Positions 34,370-43,546 of a stretch of 64,000 nt of DNA are shown here, in pieces. The stretch spans positions 1-64,000 of the forward strand of contig CAZEZP010000060.1 of NCBI GenBank assembly GCA_964516435.1, read 5' to 3'. This DNA is from HGW-17 sp964516435. Its GTDB lineage: Bacteria > Myxococcota_A > Polyangia > HGW-17. The position numbers were made by a program, and so were the translations under genes. Below the pieces are notes generated by a model. It saw nothing but the letters and a program-made list of their open reading frames with translations, was not told the origin of the DNA and ran no database searches. Numbering within the stretch: position 1 is the first letter of the stretch; each line of letters opens with the position of its first letter.

Positions 34370-34948
34370 TCATTCCTGGATCGCGACGGGTTCGTGCGCC
34401 AGCCACAGTTCGCACACCCGGTGGATGATGCGGGCGGTGGCGCCCCAGATGCGGGTGTCCGCCACGGGATAGGCCAGTTCCGCCACGGGCGGCAGACGGC
34501 CGGCATACCCGCGCCGCACATGCATTTCCAGCGTCGGTAGCACCGGGAGTTCCAGAACGCGGGCGATCTCCCCGGAAGAAACGGCCAGTGGCCGCGGCGT
34601 CTTCCAGAAGCCCGAAAACGCCTCGATGTCCTTGCCGGCGATGGTGGGGAAATGCCCCAGCGAGCCGAACACGTCGACCTCCTCCCGGCCAATGCCCGTT
34701 TCCTCCTCCAGTTCGCGGAAGGCCGCATCCAGCGGAGAAGCGTCCGACGCATCGACGTGCCCGCCCGGCAGCGCCACCTGGTTGGCCCAGGGATAGCCCT
34801 GCGTGTCGGTCTTCTGGATCACCAGGACGTGCCAGTCCTGCGGGCGGTAGAACAGCAGGAACACCACCGTGGCCGTCATGCCTTCGGCCATGTGCGCCTG
34901 CAGCGGAGGCGTGCTGGAGAAGATGCGGGCGAGCCGTGCGGGATCCAT
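34370..34948 (-). CDS. Nudix hydrolase, CoA-diphosphatase (NudL)-like
   Basis: A 192-residue Nudix enzyme. The Nudix box GGHVDASDASPLDAAFRE continues with LEEETGIG. It has the DASxxxAA spacing of the NudL/CoA-diphosphatase subgroup, in which the loop is one residue longer than in the classic box. QVALPGGHVD matches the UPF0035 pattern. The enzyme would cleave CoA or related nucleoside diphosphates. It starts two bases after the prkA stop, so it is coupled to it. The linkage of a kinase gene to a CoA pyrophosphatase has no known explanation. Confidence 0.85.
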   Translation of the reverse strand: MDPARLARIFSSTPPLQAHMAEGMTATVVFLLFYRPQDWHVLVIQKTDTQGYPWANQVALPGGHVDASDASPLDAAFRELEEETGIGREEVDVFGSLGHFPTIAGKDIEAFSGFWKTPRPLAVSSGEIARVLELPVLPTLEMHVRRGYAGRLPPVAELAYPVADTRIWGATARIIHRVCELWLAHEPVAIQE

Positions 34949-34950
34949 GC

Positions 34951-37146
34951 TCAGCCATGCTCCCGCACGTACCAGTGCAGCAGTTCCAGCATCGCTTCCG
35001 GGAAGTATCCCTTCTGCGCCAGGCGTTCCCGCGTGGATTTCACCCATTCCCTGCGCTCGGCGGCCGGCTCGCGGCCGCTTTCCACCTGTTCCAGCAGTTC
35101 CCGCGCCATGGTGGCCAGGGCATTGCGCCGCTCCGACAACTGGCGCTGGATCAGGCGTTCCAGTTCCGGCGCGAACACGGCCGCCAGATCCACGCGCTCG
35201 CCGGCGTGCTCCAGCGTGTAGGCCGCCACCCGCGACAGGCATCCCTTGCGGAACTCGTGCGCATCCTGCGCGACGTCCAGTTCCCGCTCGAACGCCTGCA
35301 TCACGTCCTCGGAGGGTGGACGGTATTCGCCCGTGACGGGGTCCTTGATCTTTTCCCTGCGGATGTAATGCGTCACCAGTTGGATGTAGTTTTCCAACCG
35401 CGCCAGGAAGTCTTCCGTCTCCACCAGGTTGGCCGCCTCCCACAGGTCGCGCTCCATGCGCCGGCGCCAGAACGTGCGCACGGCCTCCAGAATGTACGGC
35501 AGGTCGTGATAGCCGCCTTCCTGCGCCGGATAATTGACGAATTCCAGCGTGGCCTTCTGCTTCATCACGGCCTCGATTTCCGAAAGCACGTGCGCCACGC
35601 TCACGAACGTCGTGTCGGGACGCGTGAGCGCCCGCAGCAGAAGCGTCTGCAGCAGGCGCGGGGAAGCGCCGATGCCGCCCTCGTAGACCAGTTCCGAGTT
35701 CTGCTGGTGCAAAAACTCGGGCAGCAGCCGGTGGGCGGCGCGCGCCTGCTCGGCCGTGAAGGATTCGGGCAGTTGCAGATCCCCGTACCACAGGGCTTTC
35801 TCCAGCACGTTGAGCGTGAGCAGGCGGGCGTCCACGTGGTCGCCGGCCACCTGCGGGCGCACCAGCCGCGTCATCACGGCCCACAGTCCCGCGCACTCCA
35901 GCACGTGCGGCGCCACCCGCCGCGGCGCGTGCATGCGGGAAAGAACACGCTCCAGGATGGCGGCCTCCTCGTGGTAGGAGAGCAGGTACGGCATGCGCAC
36001 GAATTCGCAGCGTCCCTCGAAGGAAGCGAAGTCGGCCGTTTCGGAGAACGCCAGGAACTGCCGGTCGTTGGCGGAACCCCCATAGAAGAGGTCGAACTGG
36101 AGGATGGCGTTCTCCAGGCTCAAAAATCCCTCCTCGAGCGTGGTGATGAGATACTTGAAGCCTTCCAGCGGCCGCTTGAGGAGATCCGCGAACTCCACCA
36201 TGCCGCGGTTGGCATCCACGAGATCTCCGCCATAGCGGTACAGTTCCACGTTCTGCAGCGCCGGAGGCAGCGCCTGGAGGCTGCGGTCCGCGGTGATCTG
36301 GCGCAGATGGGCGTCCGCGGTCATCTTGGGCTCCACCGTGACCAGTCCGCGCCGGTAGCGCCGGGAGAGCGTGAAGCGCTCCACCTGCACGTAGCGCAGC
36401 ACCCCCGCCGGCCCGTCGGACGAGGCCGCGGCCAGCGTGTCGAAGATCTGGCGGTTGCGCGGGTGCAGATCGGCCTTCTCCAGCCAGGCCGGGATGGGCA
36501 CGCCGGGCCCGAGCCATTCGCGCAGGAATGCCACGCGGGAAGCGCGCGGCAGCAGCAGCAGCGGGTGATCCCGAAACTCGTCCGGCAACAGGGCGTCGAT
36601 GGCCTCCCCGTCGAGATGGGCGTACGATTCCGCTTCCGCGGAGGCAGGACGGTTCGCCCCCCCGAATCCGATGCCGCGGCCGCGCCAGGCCTGGGCGGGA
36701 AAAATCCAGTTGAACCGGTACAGCGCGCCCTCCGGAACCTGGGAATACGCTTCCAGGGCCGCCGCGAGCAACTGGAAGAACGTGCTCTTGGCGCTGCCGT
36801 TGGGTCCGTGGAAGAGGAAGAGCTTGGGGGAGCGCCCGTGCTCCGCCTGTCCCTGCACGAAGGAAAAGAACGCGTTCTGCGCTGGCTCGTGGCCGATCAG
36901 CGGCATCAGGGTATCGTCGAAGGGCGCATCGAACAGGTTGAACCGGCGGCATGCCTGCCCGTGCCGCATCACCGTGGAGGTCCCGAAATGCAGCATGCAG
37001 TCGCGCACGTACGCCGTGGCGTTGCGCAACTGGCCGGGGTGTTCACGCACAAACTGCAGATATTCGGCAAACGAGAGGATGTGCCGGGCATCGTTCGTCC
37101 CCGAGAAGATCTGCGCGGGAAACTGCGGGTCCTTGCCGTGATTCAT
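34951..37146 (-). CDS. prkA: PrkA-type serine protein kinase
   Basis: A 731-residue protein with the PrkA AAA-type N-terminal domain. The Walker A is GPNGSAKST (about residues 114-122). Later come RYVQVERFTLSRRYRRGLVT, and DLVDANRGMVEFADLLKRP followed by KYLITTLEEG, characteristic of the family. The C-terminal domain of about 150 residues is the PrkA kinase-like part. PrkA (YeaG) acts in stationary-phase, nitrogen and sporulation stress responses. The usual partners YeaH and SpoVR are not in the window. The ATG at 37146 follows GGAAGG. Confidence 0.93.
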   Translation of the reverse strand: MNHGKDPQFPAQIFSGTNDARHILSFAEYLQFVREHPGQLRNATAYVRDCMLHFGTSTVMRHGQACRRFNLFDAPFDDTLMPLIGHEPAQNAFFSFVQGQAEHGRSPKLFLFHGPNGSAKSTFFQLLAAALEAYSQVPEGALYRFNWIFPAQAWRGRGIGFGGANRPASAEAESYAHLDGEAIDALLPDEFRDHPLLLLPRASRVAFLREWLGPGVPIPAWLEKADLHPRNRQIFDTLAAASSDGPAGVLRYVQVERFTLSRRYRRGLVTVEPKMTADAHLRQITADRSLQALPPALQNVELYRYGGDLVDANRGMVEFADLLKRPLEGFKYLITTLEEGFLSLENAILQFDLFYGGSANDRQFLAFSETADFASFEGRCEFVRMPYLLSYHEEAAILERVLSRMHAPRRVAPHVLECAGLWAVMTRLVRPQVAGDHVDARLLTLNVLEKALWYGDLQLPESFTAEQARAAHRLLPEFLHQQNSELVYEGGIGASPRLLQTLLLRALTRPDTTFVSVAHVLSEIEAVMKQKATLEFVNYPAQEGGYHDLPYILEAVRTFWRRRMERDLWEAANLVETEDFLARLENYIQLVTHYIRREKIKDPVTGEYRPPSEDVMQAFERELDVAQDAHEFRKGCLSRVAAYTLEHAGERVDLAAVFAPELERLIQRQLSERRNALATMARELLEQVESGREPAAERREWVKSTRERLAQKGYFPEAMLELLHWYVREHG

Positions 37147-37297
37147 CGTGCCACCTTCCTTCAGGCGCGATGCATTCTAGCAGGGAGATCCGAAGGGGTC
37201 ACCTGGAAAGCTGGCACGCGCGCGGAGTTCGTGGCATGCTTTCCCGGCGGCTGCCGGGCCTTTTCCCTCATGAATGCCGCCGCTGATGGAGGCGTGC

Positions 37298-38380
37298 ATG
37301 CGCTGGACACCGTTTCTCGCGGCGATGTGGATGCTGATGGCCTGCTCTCCGGAACGCACCAACTCCGGAAGCAACAATGAAAACAACAACAACGCAAACA
37401 ATATAAATAACATTGTAAATAATTCAAATAATAATATAAATAATAATACAAACAACACAAATAATACGAACAATACACTTCCGGATGCCGGTCCCGATGC
37501 CGACGGCGGGACCACGCCCTGGGTGCGCATCGAAAGCCCCGCTGACGGCGCGGTGGTGGATAATCCGGTGACTTTCACCGTGGCGGCCGGAAACGTGGCG
37601 CGGGTGCGTCTGTACGCCGACGAATGGGCGCTGGGAGACGCCTGGGACCCGGCCGAGCGCACGACCCACACCTACACGTTTTCCGGCGTGGGCTACGAGC
37701 GGCACGTGGTGCTGCGCGGCTATGAAGATGCCGGCGCCACGCGGGAGGTCGCCTCCCATGCCATCGTCATCACGCCGCGCAATCCCGAACTGGGCGCCTA
37801 TCTGGGAACCATGTGGAACACGTATTACTATCTGGCCATGGAATCGGATTACAGCGGCCCCGACGACACCATCCTCTACGATGCCAACTGCGCTCCCATC
37901 GCGCAGGTGCCGGCGGAATTCTCCGACGACGTGTGCATCGAAGGCTCCGGCCGCCTCGCCGATGGACGGGTCATCAACTACGCGCGCACCTGCAACTGCG
38001 GCCGCACGTGCCCAACGGGCGGCATCGTGTGCTACCAGGTGCTGGATGCCACCAACTATCCCTGGGGCATGGGCAGCGCCTCCAACCCCCTGGAGCCCCT
38101 GCGCTCCTGGGCCGTGGACAGTTCCTTCATCGCCCGGGGAACGCTTTTGTACGCCCAGCAGTTCGACGGCGTGACGATCCCCTCGCATGACGGCCTGGGC
38201 GGATTCGTGCACGACGGCTGCTTCCGCGCCGACGACGTGGGCGGATGGATCCAGGGCAACCACTTCGACTTCTTTGCAGGCACCCACGACATGTGGATCG
38301 CTCTCGAAGCCATATTCCCCACCCATTCCAATTTCGACGTCTACGAGGCGCCCGCACGCTGCGCCCACCTGGCACCCTGA
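37298..38380 (+). CDS. lipoprotein with Asn-rich linker and C-terminal 3D domain
   Basis: A 360-residue lipoprotein (lipobox LMAC). The lipid anchor is followed by about 45 residues dominated by Asn and then an acidic DAGPDADGG spacer. A beta-sandwich-like part (SPADGAVVDNPVTFTVAAG) precedes a C-terminal 3D domain with HDGCFRADDVGGWIQGNHFD, keeping the Asp residues that name the family and act in lytic murein enzymes such as MltA. This suggests a cell-wall or glycan-acting role. The ATG at 37298 follows GGAGG. It is divergent from prkA. Confidence 0.85.
   Translation: MRWTPFLAAMWMLMACSPERTNSGSNNENNNNANNINNIVNNSNNNINNNTNNTNNTNNTLPDAGPDADGGTTPWVRIESPADGAVVDNPVTFTVAAGNVARVRLYADEWALGDAWDPAERTTHTYTFSGVGYERHVVLRGYEDAGATREVASHAIVITPRNPELGAYLGTMWNTYYYLAMESDYSGPDDTILYDANCAPIAQVPAEFSDDVCIEGSGRLADGRVINYARTCNCGRTCPTGGIVCYQVLDATNYPWGMGSASNPLEPLRSWAVDSSFIARGTLLYAQQFDGVTIPSHDGLGGFVHDGCFRADDVGGWIQGNHFDFFAGTHDMWIALEAIFPTHSNFDVYEAPARCAHLAP
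37371..37479 (+). repeat. AT-rich Asn-codon tract
   Basis: About 110 bases made mostly of AAC and AAT codons, far lower in GC than its neighbours. It encodes the flexible Asn-rich linker of the 3D-domain lipoprotein. A shorter tract of the same kind is at 18599-18643. Confidence 0.8.
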
Positions 38381-38440
38381 GTCCCCCGCTGCGCCCGGAA
38401 GCGGCAACCGGCGCGAAAACCGCGCGGGCCGGGCGGCGGA

Positions 38441-40192
38441 TCACGGCAGGAAATGCAGGCTCTCCACCGGGCGGCGGGCCAGTTGCGCCAGCACGGGCTT
38501 CATTTCGGCCGGCCAGGCGAAGCGCAGGATCACGTTGCGGTCCTCGGGCGCCCCTTCGGCGCCGTCGGGCACCCGCCCCTCCTGCACATCCACCAGGCTG
38601 TAGAAGCGGCCCGCCTCGGCGGGGGTTCCCGGAGCGATGGCATGATTGACGACGGTGACGTAGATGGAGCCGGTGCCGTCGCCTTCGTCCACGATCTCGA
38701 AGAAACGCATCTGCTGGGGCCATTCCAGCGGCGAAGGCGTCTGCACCTCCCAGTAGCCGTTCTCGGGCCCCTGCCCGGCCGCGGGCGGATGGGGATAGAC
38801 GCGGTTCATGTGGCCGTGGCCCACCACGTGCAGGACCACGTACGGACACGCATTCAGCAGCGCCACCAGTTGCGAGCCCTGGCTGGGAATGTTGTCGGCC
38901 TGGTGATGGCTGACCACCACGATGGCCCGGCGCTGGGACGCATAGTGATCCAGCCGCTCCGAAATCCAGGCCATCTGCGCGGAATCGATCGCACCGGTGG
39001 CCTTGTTGGTGACCGTGCAGGCCGTGGTGGTATCCAGCACGATCAGCGAGACGGGCAGCCCGGGAACGGGTTCGTCCACGCTGTAGTAGTTCAGTCCGGT
39101 CTGGAGATTCGCCTGCGTGAAGCCGTGCCCCGGCGGCCCCTGGCGCGTGCTGCCCATCACCATGGACTTGAATTCCTGCAGGTCGATGTAGCGGCGCTGG
39201 GCGTCGGGCGCCACGCTGGAATTGGTGTAGTAGTCGTCTTCCATGGGCACGTGGCAGCGTTCGGGCGTATCGGAATAGCAGTAGCCGCCCGGGCAGGGAA
39301 CAGCGGAAAAGCACGTGGGATCCATGGAGTGTGAAAGCATGGCGGTGGCGGAAGAACCCGTGGGAGAGGCCAGCACGGAGGACGTGCCCAGGGAGCCCAG
39401 CGTCCAGGCGTCGTGGTTGCCCACGCAGATGTACCATGGAACCCGCGGGTCCAGTCCGGCGGCGAGGAAGGAATCATGCGGATCCACTGGACCCGTCGGA
39501 AGCGGATCGTCGTCGGCGCCCGTATCGGGATTCACGCCGTTGCCCTCCACCACGTCGAGGAACCAGCGAAGTTCGATGTAGAGGTGATTGTCGGTCACGT
39601 CCCCCGTGAACACCACGAAATCGTGCGGATGCACGGCCGCGAACTCGTTGAGGGTGCGCATGGCGGCATCCAGCATGTGGGTGGAGTAGGCATCGTACGG
39701 GCGCCACGCGGAAGCCGCCGCGATAGGGCTGTGAATGGCCCGCGCCGGGCTCTCCTCGTCGAGGATGTGGACGTCCGTCAATTGCGCGAAGTACGCGAGC
39801 GACGAGGGATTCTTCGGTCCCGAGGCCGCCGCGGCCACTCCCCACTCGTCGCGCACGATCCAGGGCTCGCCGGGACCTTTTTTCGTCAGGCCGAAAAGCG
39901 AGCGCAAATCCTCGAATTGTGGTACTTCTTCCAGGCGGCCGCGGATGGTCTCGCGCACGGTGGTCACGGGGCGCGGCAGCGGCACCTCGGCGTCGGCATC
40001 GGCATCCGGAATGTCCAGAACATCGGCATCCGCGACGTCTTCCACGTCCGGGCCGGCATCGGGTTCCGCATCCGGATGGTTCCTGTTCTTTTCATGATTG
40101 CATGCCGCCGCGGCCGTTCCGACGAGGGTCGCCGTCAGGAAATGGCGCCGCGTGAGTTCCAGGCTCGAAGAAAAGGAGAACTTCTTGTCCAT
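38441..40192 (-). CDS. Tat-exported calcineurin-like phosphoesterase lipoprotein
   Basis: A 583-residue protein. The signal LTRRHFLTATLVGTAAAAC has the twin-arginine RRxFL motif and a lipobox, so it is a folded, Tat-exported lipoprotein. An acidic spacer (DAEPDAGPDVED) follows. The metallophosphoesterase core shows AQLTDVHILD, FTGDVTDNHL, VGNHDAW, VSHHQ and GHGHMNRV, the five metal-binding blocks. Substrates are unknown. The ATG at 40192 has GAGG eight bases upstream. It is divergent from the 828-residue protein. The phosphoesterase call is strong. Confidence 0.9.
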   Translation of the reverse strand: MDKKFSFSSSLELTRRHFLTATLVGTAAAACNHEKNRNHPDAEPDAGPDVEDVADADVLDIPDADADAEVPLPRPVTTVRETIRGRLEEVPQFEDLRSLFGLTKKGPGEPWIVRDEWGVAAAASGPKNPSSLAYFAQLTDVHILDEESPARAIHSPIAAASAWRPYDAYSTHMLDAAMRTLNEFAAVHPHDFVVFTGDVTDNHLYIELRWFLDVVEGNGVNPDTGADDDPLPTGPVDPHDSFLAAGLDPRVPWYICVGNHDAWTLGSLGTSSVLASPTGSSATAMLSHSMDPTCFSAVPCPGGYCYSDTPERCHVPMEDDYYTNSSVAPDAQRRYIDLQEFKSMVMGSTRQGPPGHGFTQANLQTGLNYYSVDEPVPGLPVSLIVLDTTTACTVTNKATGAIDSAQMAWISERLDHYASQRRAIVVVSHHQADNIPSQGSQLVALLNACPYVVLHVVGHGHMNRVYPHPPAAGQGPENGYWEVQTPSPLEWPQQMRFFEIVDEGDGTGSIYVTVVNHAIAPGTPAEAGRFYSLVDVQEGRVPDGAEGAPEDRNVILRFAWPAEMKPVLAQLARRPVESLHFLP

Positions 40193-40250
40193 GGATATCG
40201 CCTCGCTCGTATCGAACAGCGCGCCGGAAATCCTCCGGCAAGGAAACAGT

Positions 40251-42737
40251 GTGGCACGAAAGCCGATCCTCGGCAAGGCATGGATGCTCCTCGCCGTCAT
40301 GATTCTGGCCGGACCGGCGGCTTCCTGCACGCTTCTGTCCGTGGGCCGCTTCGTCAAGAATGAATATGGCCCCGCAATGGGCCGGGGGGATACCCGGAAA
40401 CTGGCCAGCCTCTCCACGCCGGAACTGGCGGACCTGTACGAGCGGCTCACCGACGAGCAGTTCCGGAAACTGATGCGGCTGGGCAGCCCTGAAGCGCAGG
40501 ACCCGTCTGGCAAAAGCAGCGCCGGAAAACCGCCCTCGGGCAGTCTGGATTCGTTTTCGTCATCGGGCAGCCGGGCGCGGCTGCGGGTGAAGTCGGGCGG
40601 GCAGAAAATCACGTTCCTGGTGCGGCGCATCCGGGGAAAGTGGCGCGTGGAAGACCTGTGGATCCACCAACCGGAGGGGCACTGGAGCTTCCGGGACGTG
40701 CTGGGGCTGTATTCCCTGGCTCTGCGCCTGGGAAAGGGAATCCAGGCGGGCAACATCGACCCGGCGCTGATGGATCCCGCCCTGCACGCGGCGCTGGAAC
40801 CGCTGGTGCGGCGCGCAAAACTGTGGAAACTGTTCGAGGAAAAGCCGGAGTCTGAAAAGGAAGAGAACTCGGACGGTCCGGGATTGCGCCTGGTAAAGCT
40901 CGCGTTTTCGGAGGAAGGCGCGCGCATCGAAGCCACCCGGGGCTCCCTGGAAATCTCCGTCCGGGCGGTCCGCAAAGCACGGGAATGGCGACTGACCGGC
41001 GTGGATCTGCATGTTCCTGGCCGCCCCCGCCTTTCGATGGAAACGCTGGCGCGCACGCTGGGCCCGCTTCTGGCGCAGTGGGGCGACATGCGCTACCTGC
41101 CCGGCCCGGAACCCTATGCCTATGAACGTGTGGCGTCCCTGCTCGACGAGCGGCTGCGCCGGGAACTGGACCCCGTGCTGGCGCCGCTGTGGCGGTCGCT
41201 GGCGCCGCTGGTGCCGGCGCTCGTGCGCCCGGCTACGGATGCAGAGGGGAAAAATACGCCGGCGGAAAAACAGACGCAAAAGCAGGATGCCGTAGCGCTC
41301 TGGCTGGAGCGGGTCCACTGGGAGATCCCCGCCGGCGGAGGGCTCGATGTGCAGGTGCGCTTCGATGCGCGCAATGCCATGCACGGACGCTTCGACGCCC
41401 AGGGCCGCATCGCCGCACTGGAAGTGACGCTCGACGGGCAGGTGATCACACCCGCGCATCTGGCGGGCCTTTCTCCCTTCACCCGCTGGTGGGAAGCCGT
41501 GACCACCGGTGCATGGCCGGACCCGGCGCGCTGGCTGCGCGAAGGCATCCTGCTGCTGGATGAGCCGCACGCCCGCACCGCCGGGCTCCTTCCCGCGACG
41601 TTCTCGCTGGTGCCGGCGCCACTGGTGGCAGCGGCCAGAACCGTCTCCAAATCATCCTCCCGCGCCAACCCGGCGGCGCCTCACCTGCCACCCATGAAAC
41701 TCATGTCCCTGCGCATCGCTTCCACGCGGCTGGATCTGGCCATACAGGCCTGGGAGAGGACATTTTACTGGACGTGGACGTTCTCGGGCGGCCTCTGGCG
41801 GCTTTCGGGCGTCAGACTGGACGGAAAACTCGAACTGCTGGATTTTCTGCACCTGCTGCCGCCGGCATGGCGGCTCGTGGAGGGGCTGGCCACGGGCGAC
41901 GGAAAAATGGCGGCTTCGGCGCTGGGACCGCAGGCGCAGGCGCGGATGGGAACGGGGCTGGAAGAGCTCCTGCGGGTGCAGGGCGACTTCTTCCGGCGCT
42001 TTTCGCGGGAGACTTTCGCGGCCCTGCTGGCGGCCGTGCTGGAACGGCGCGGGACACCGGCGGCGGCGACGGAGAACGGCACGCCGGCGGCGGACCCGGC
42101 AGCCGCGAACCCGGCGGCGAGCCTGCGCGTGGACACGGCCGCCCGCGTGCTGCATGCCGGAAAGACGGCCTGGCTCTTCGGCCTTCGTTCCGACGGCGCC
42201 TGGGGCGTCGAGTTGCCGGAACCCCTGCCGGCGCGCCAGCGCCGGGAAATGGGCGATCATCTCCTGGCCGTGCCGGAACTGTGGCCCGTGCTCGCGGGCC
42301 TGTACCTGGGACTGGCCCAGGAGAGCCCGGGCCAACTGGCCGCCTTCTCCTCGCCCGACTTCAATGCCCGGGTCTGGCGCAAACTGGGGAAATCCGGACT
42401 GCAAAACCTGTTGAAAAAATTCGGAATCTCCATCGAACTCCCCGATGGGCGCGCGCTCGTCCGCGCATGGCTTTTAGCCCCCCCAACTCCCGCTGCCGAA
42501 AATCCCCCGAAATCCGGAACGGCGGCGCTGCGCATCACGGGCACGCAACTGCGCATGCAGGGACGATGGCCGTTTGCCAAGATTTTCCTCGATGCCGGCG
42601 GAAAAGACCTGGAAATCAAGTTTTCCTGGGATTCCCGCCGCCGCATGCTGGTGCTCGACGACGTACGCGTCACGGTGCCGATCTTCGGCCGTCCGGTTCG
42701 CCTGAGCCTCAAGGACGATTTGAACAAACTGCTGTGA
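40251..42737 (+). CDS. large repetitive lipoprotein of unknown function
   Basis: An 828-residue protein with lipobox GPAASC. It contains about five degenerate modules of 110-150 residues, each with a beta segment like WRVEDLWI, WRLTGVDLHV or WRLSGVRLDG followed by amphipathic helices. I do not recognise the fold; it suggests NTF2- or lipid-binding-like units. GTG at 40251 was chosen because AAGGA lies upstream and the next ATG falls inside the signal peptide. An ATG at 40191 would need a non-signal prefix. Its stop is 75 bases before the rex promoter -35. Confidence 0.75.
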   Translation: MARKPILGKAWMLLAVMILAGPAASCTLLSVGRFVKNEYGPAMGRGDTRKLASLSTPELADLYERLTDEQFRKLMRLGSPEAQDPSGKSSAGKPPSGSLDSFSSSGSRARLRVKSGGQKITFLVRRIRGKWRVEDLWIHQPEGHWSFRDVLGLYSLALRLGKGIQAGNIDPALMDPALHAALEPLVRRAKLWKLFEEKPESEKEENSDGPGLRLVKLAFSEEGARIEATRGSLEISVRAVRKAREWRLTGVDLHVPGRPRLSMETLARTLGPLLAQWGDMRYLPGPEPYAYERVASLLDERLRRELDPVLAPLWRSLAPLVPALVRPATDAEGKNTPAEKQTQKQDAVALWLERVHWEIPAGGGLDVQVRFDARNAMHGRFDAQGRIAALEVTLDGQVITPAHLAGLSPFTRWWEAVTTGAWPDPARWLREGILLLDEPHARTAGLLPATFSLVPAPLVAAARTVSKSSSRANPAAPHLPPMKLMSLRIASTRLDLAIQAWERTFYWTWTFSGGLWRLSGVRLDGKLELLDFLHLLPPAWRLVEGLATGDGKMAASALGPQAQARMGTGLEELLRVQGDFFRRFSRETFAALLAAVLERRGTPAAATENGTPAADPAAANPAASLRVDTAARVLHAGKTAWLFGLRSDGAWGVELPEPLPARQRREMGDHLLAVPELWPVLAGLYLGLAQESPGQLAAFSSPDFNARVWRKLGKSGLQNLLKKFGISIELPDGRALVRAWLLAPPTPAAENPPKSGTAALRITGTQLRMQGRWPFAKIFLDAGGKDLEIKFSWDSRRRMLVLDDVRVTVPIFGRPVRLSLKDDLNKLL

Positions 42738-42812
42738 ATTCATAAAAAATAATAAATGAAATCAATTGGTTAGAAAAAAATCGAAAAAAGTGTGAAAACT
42801 TGCACGAAGGGC

Positions 42813-42840
42813 TTGACACACATTCGTGAATCGCTATAAC
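42813..42840 (+). promoter_or_regulatory. sigma70-type promoter of the rex-hyd operon
   Basis: A perfect TTGACA (42813-42818) and TATAAC (42835-42840) are 16 bases apart. Two Rex-type palindromes begin nine bases after the -10, so the start site would lie inside the repressor-bound region. This is the best promoter in the window. Confidence 0.7.
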
Positions 42841-42848
42841 AGTCTTAG

Positions 42849-42883
42849 TTGTGAAATCATTCACAGCGTGAATGGCTTCACAG
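42849..42883 (+). promoter_or_regulatory. tandem Rex operators
   Basis: TTGTGAAATCATTCACAG (42849-42866) matches the Rex consensus TTGTGAAnnnnTTCACAA at 17 of 18 positions, ignoring the spacer. A second palindrome, GTGAATGGCTTCAC (42868-42881, with flanks), is centred 17 bases downstream. The two sites lie between the -10 and the rex start. Rex releases DNA when NADH is high, so the operon should be induced under reducing conditions. Confidence 0.75.
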
Positions 42884-42907
42884 CAGATGATGACCAGGAG
42901 TTTCACG

Positions 42908-43546
42908 ATGGTTTCCGAGAAGACCGTTTCCCGCCTCACCACATACCGGTCGCTGCTGCGCCAGTTGGCGGCCACGGGCGCGACGCACGTGTTTTCCCAT
43001 CAACTCGCCGACATGGCGCGCTCCACGGCGGCGCAGGTGCGCCGGGACCTCATGGTGCTCAACGCCTATGGCAATCCGCGCACCGGTTATCTGATTGAAG
43101 AATTGCAACAATCGATTGATGATTACCTGTCATTTTCAAAAGGAATTACAACCATCCTGGTGGGAGTCGGCTCTCTGGGACGCGCCTTGCTGGCGTACTT
43201 CATGACCGGGCGCTCCCACATCCGCATCGTGGCGGCCTTCGATGCCGACCCGCAAAAGGCCGGGCGCACCATCAGCGGGTGCCGGGTGTATCCCCCCGAA
43301 GAACTGTTCCAGCAGGTGGCAGGGAAGAATGTGCACTGCGCGCTGCTGGCCGTGCCGGGAAGCGAGGCGCAAAAAACTGCGGACCAACTGGTGAAGGCCG
43401 GCATCCCGAGCATCGTGAACTTCGCGCCCGTGCGCATCAAGGTCCCCCCCACGGTGTTCGTGGAGGACCTGGACGTGACCTCATCCATCGAGAAGGCCGC
43501 CTTTTTCGGGCGTCATCTGCCCAAGGCGCAGGAGATGAAAAAATGA
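42908..43546 (+). CDS. rex: redox-sensing transcriptional repressor Rex
   Basis: A 212-residue Rex. The N-terminal winged helix has TTYRSLLRQLAATGATHVF and ARSTAAQVRRDLMVLNAYG. The C-terminal Rossmann domain binds NAD(H) through TILVGVGSLGRALLAYF (GxGxLGxA), and later FDADPQKAG. It reads the NADH/NAD+ ratio. The ATG at 42908 has CAGGAG seven bases upstream; an earlier in-frame ATG at 42872 overlaps the operators. It is the first gene of the operon and overlaps hydC by four bases, so it regulates itself and the hydrogenase. Confidence 0.93.
   Translation: MVSEKTVSRLTTYRSLLRQLAATGATHVFSHQLADMARSTAAQVRRDLMVLNAYGNPRTGYLIEELQQSIDDYLSFSKGITTILVGVGSLGRALLAYFMTGRSHIRIVAAFDADPQKAGRTISGCRVYPPEELFQQVAGKNVHCALLAVPGSEAQKTADQLVKAGIPSIVNFAPVRIKVPPTVFVEDLDVTSSIEKAAFFGRHLPKAQEMKK

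Noticed and set aside
34949..36952. 860-residue minus-strand ORF spanning most of prkA
   Set aside because: Only its last 192 residues (Nudix) are protein-like; the rest is a Gly/Arg/Ala-rich shadow of prkA in another frame.
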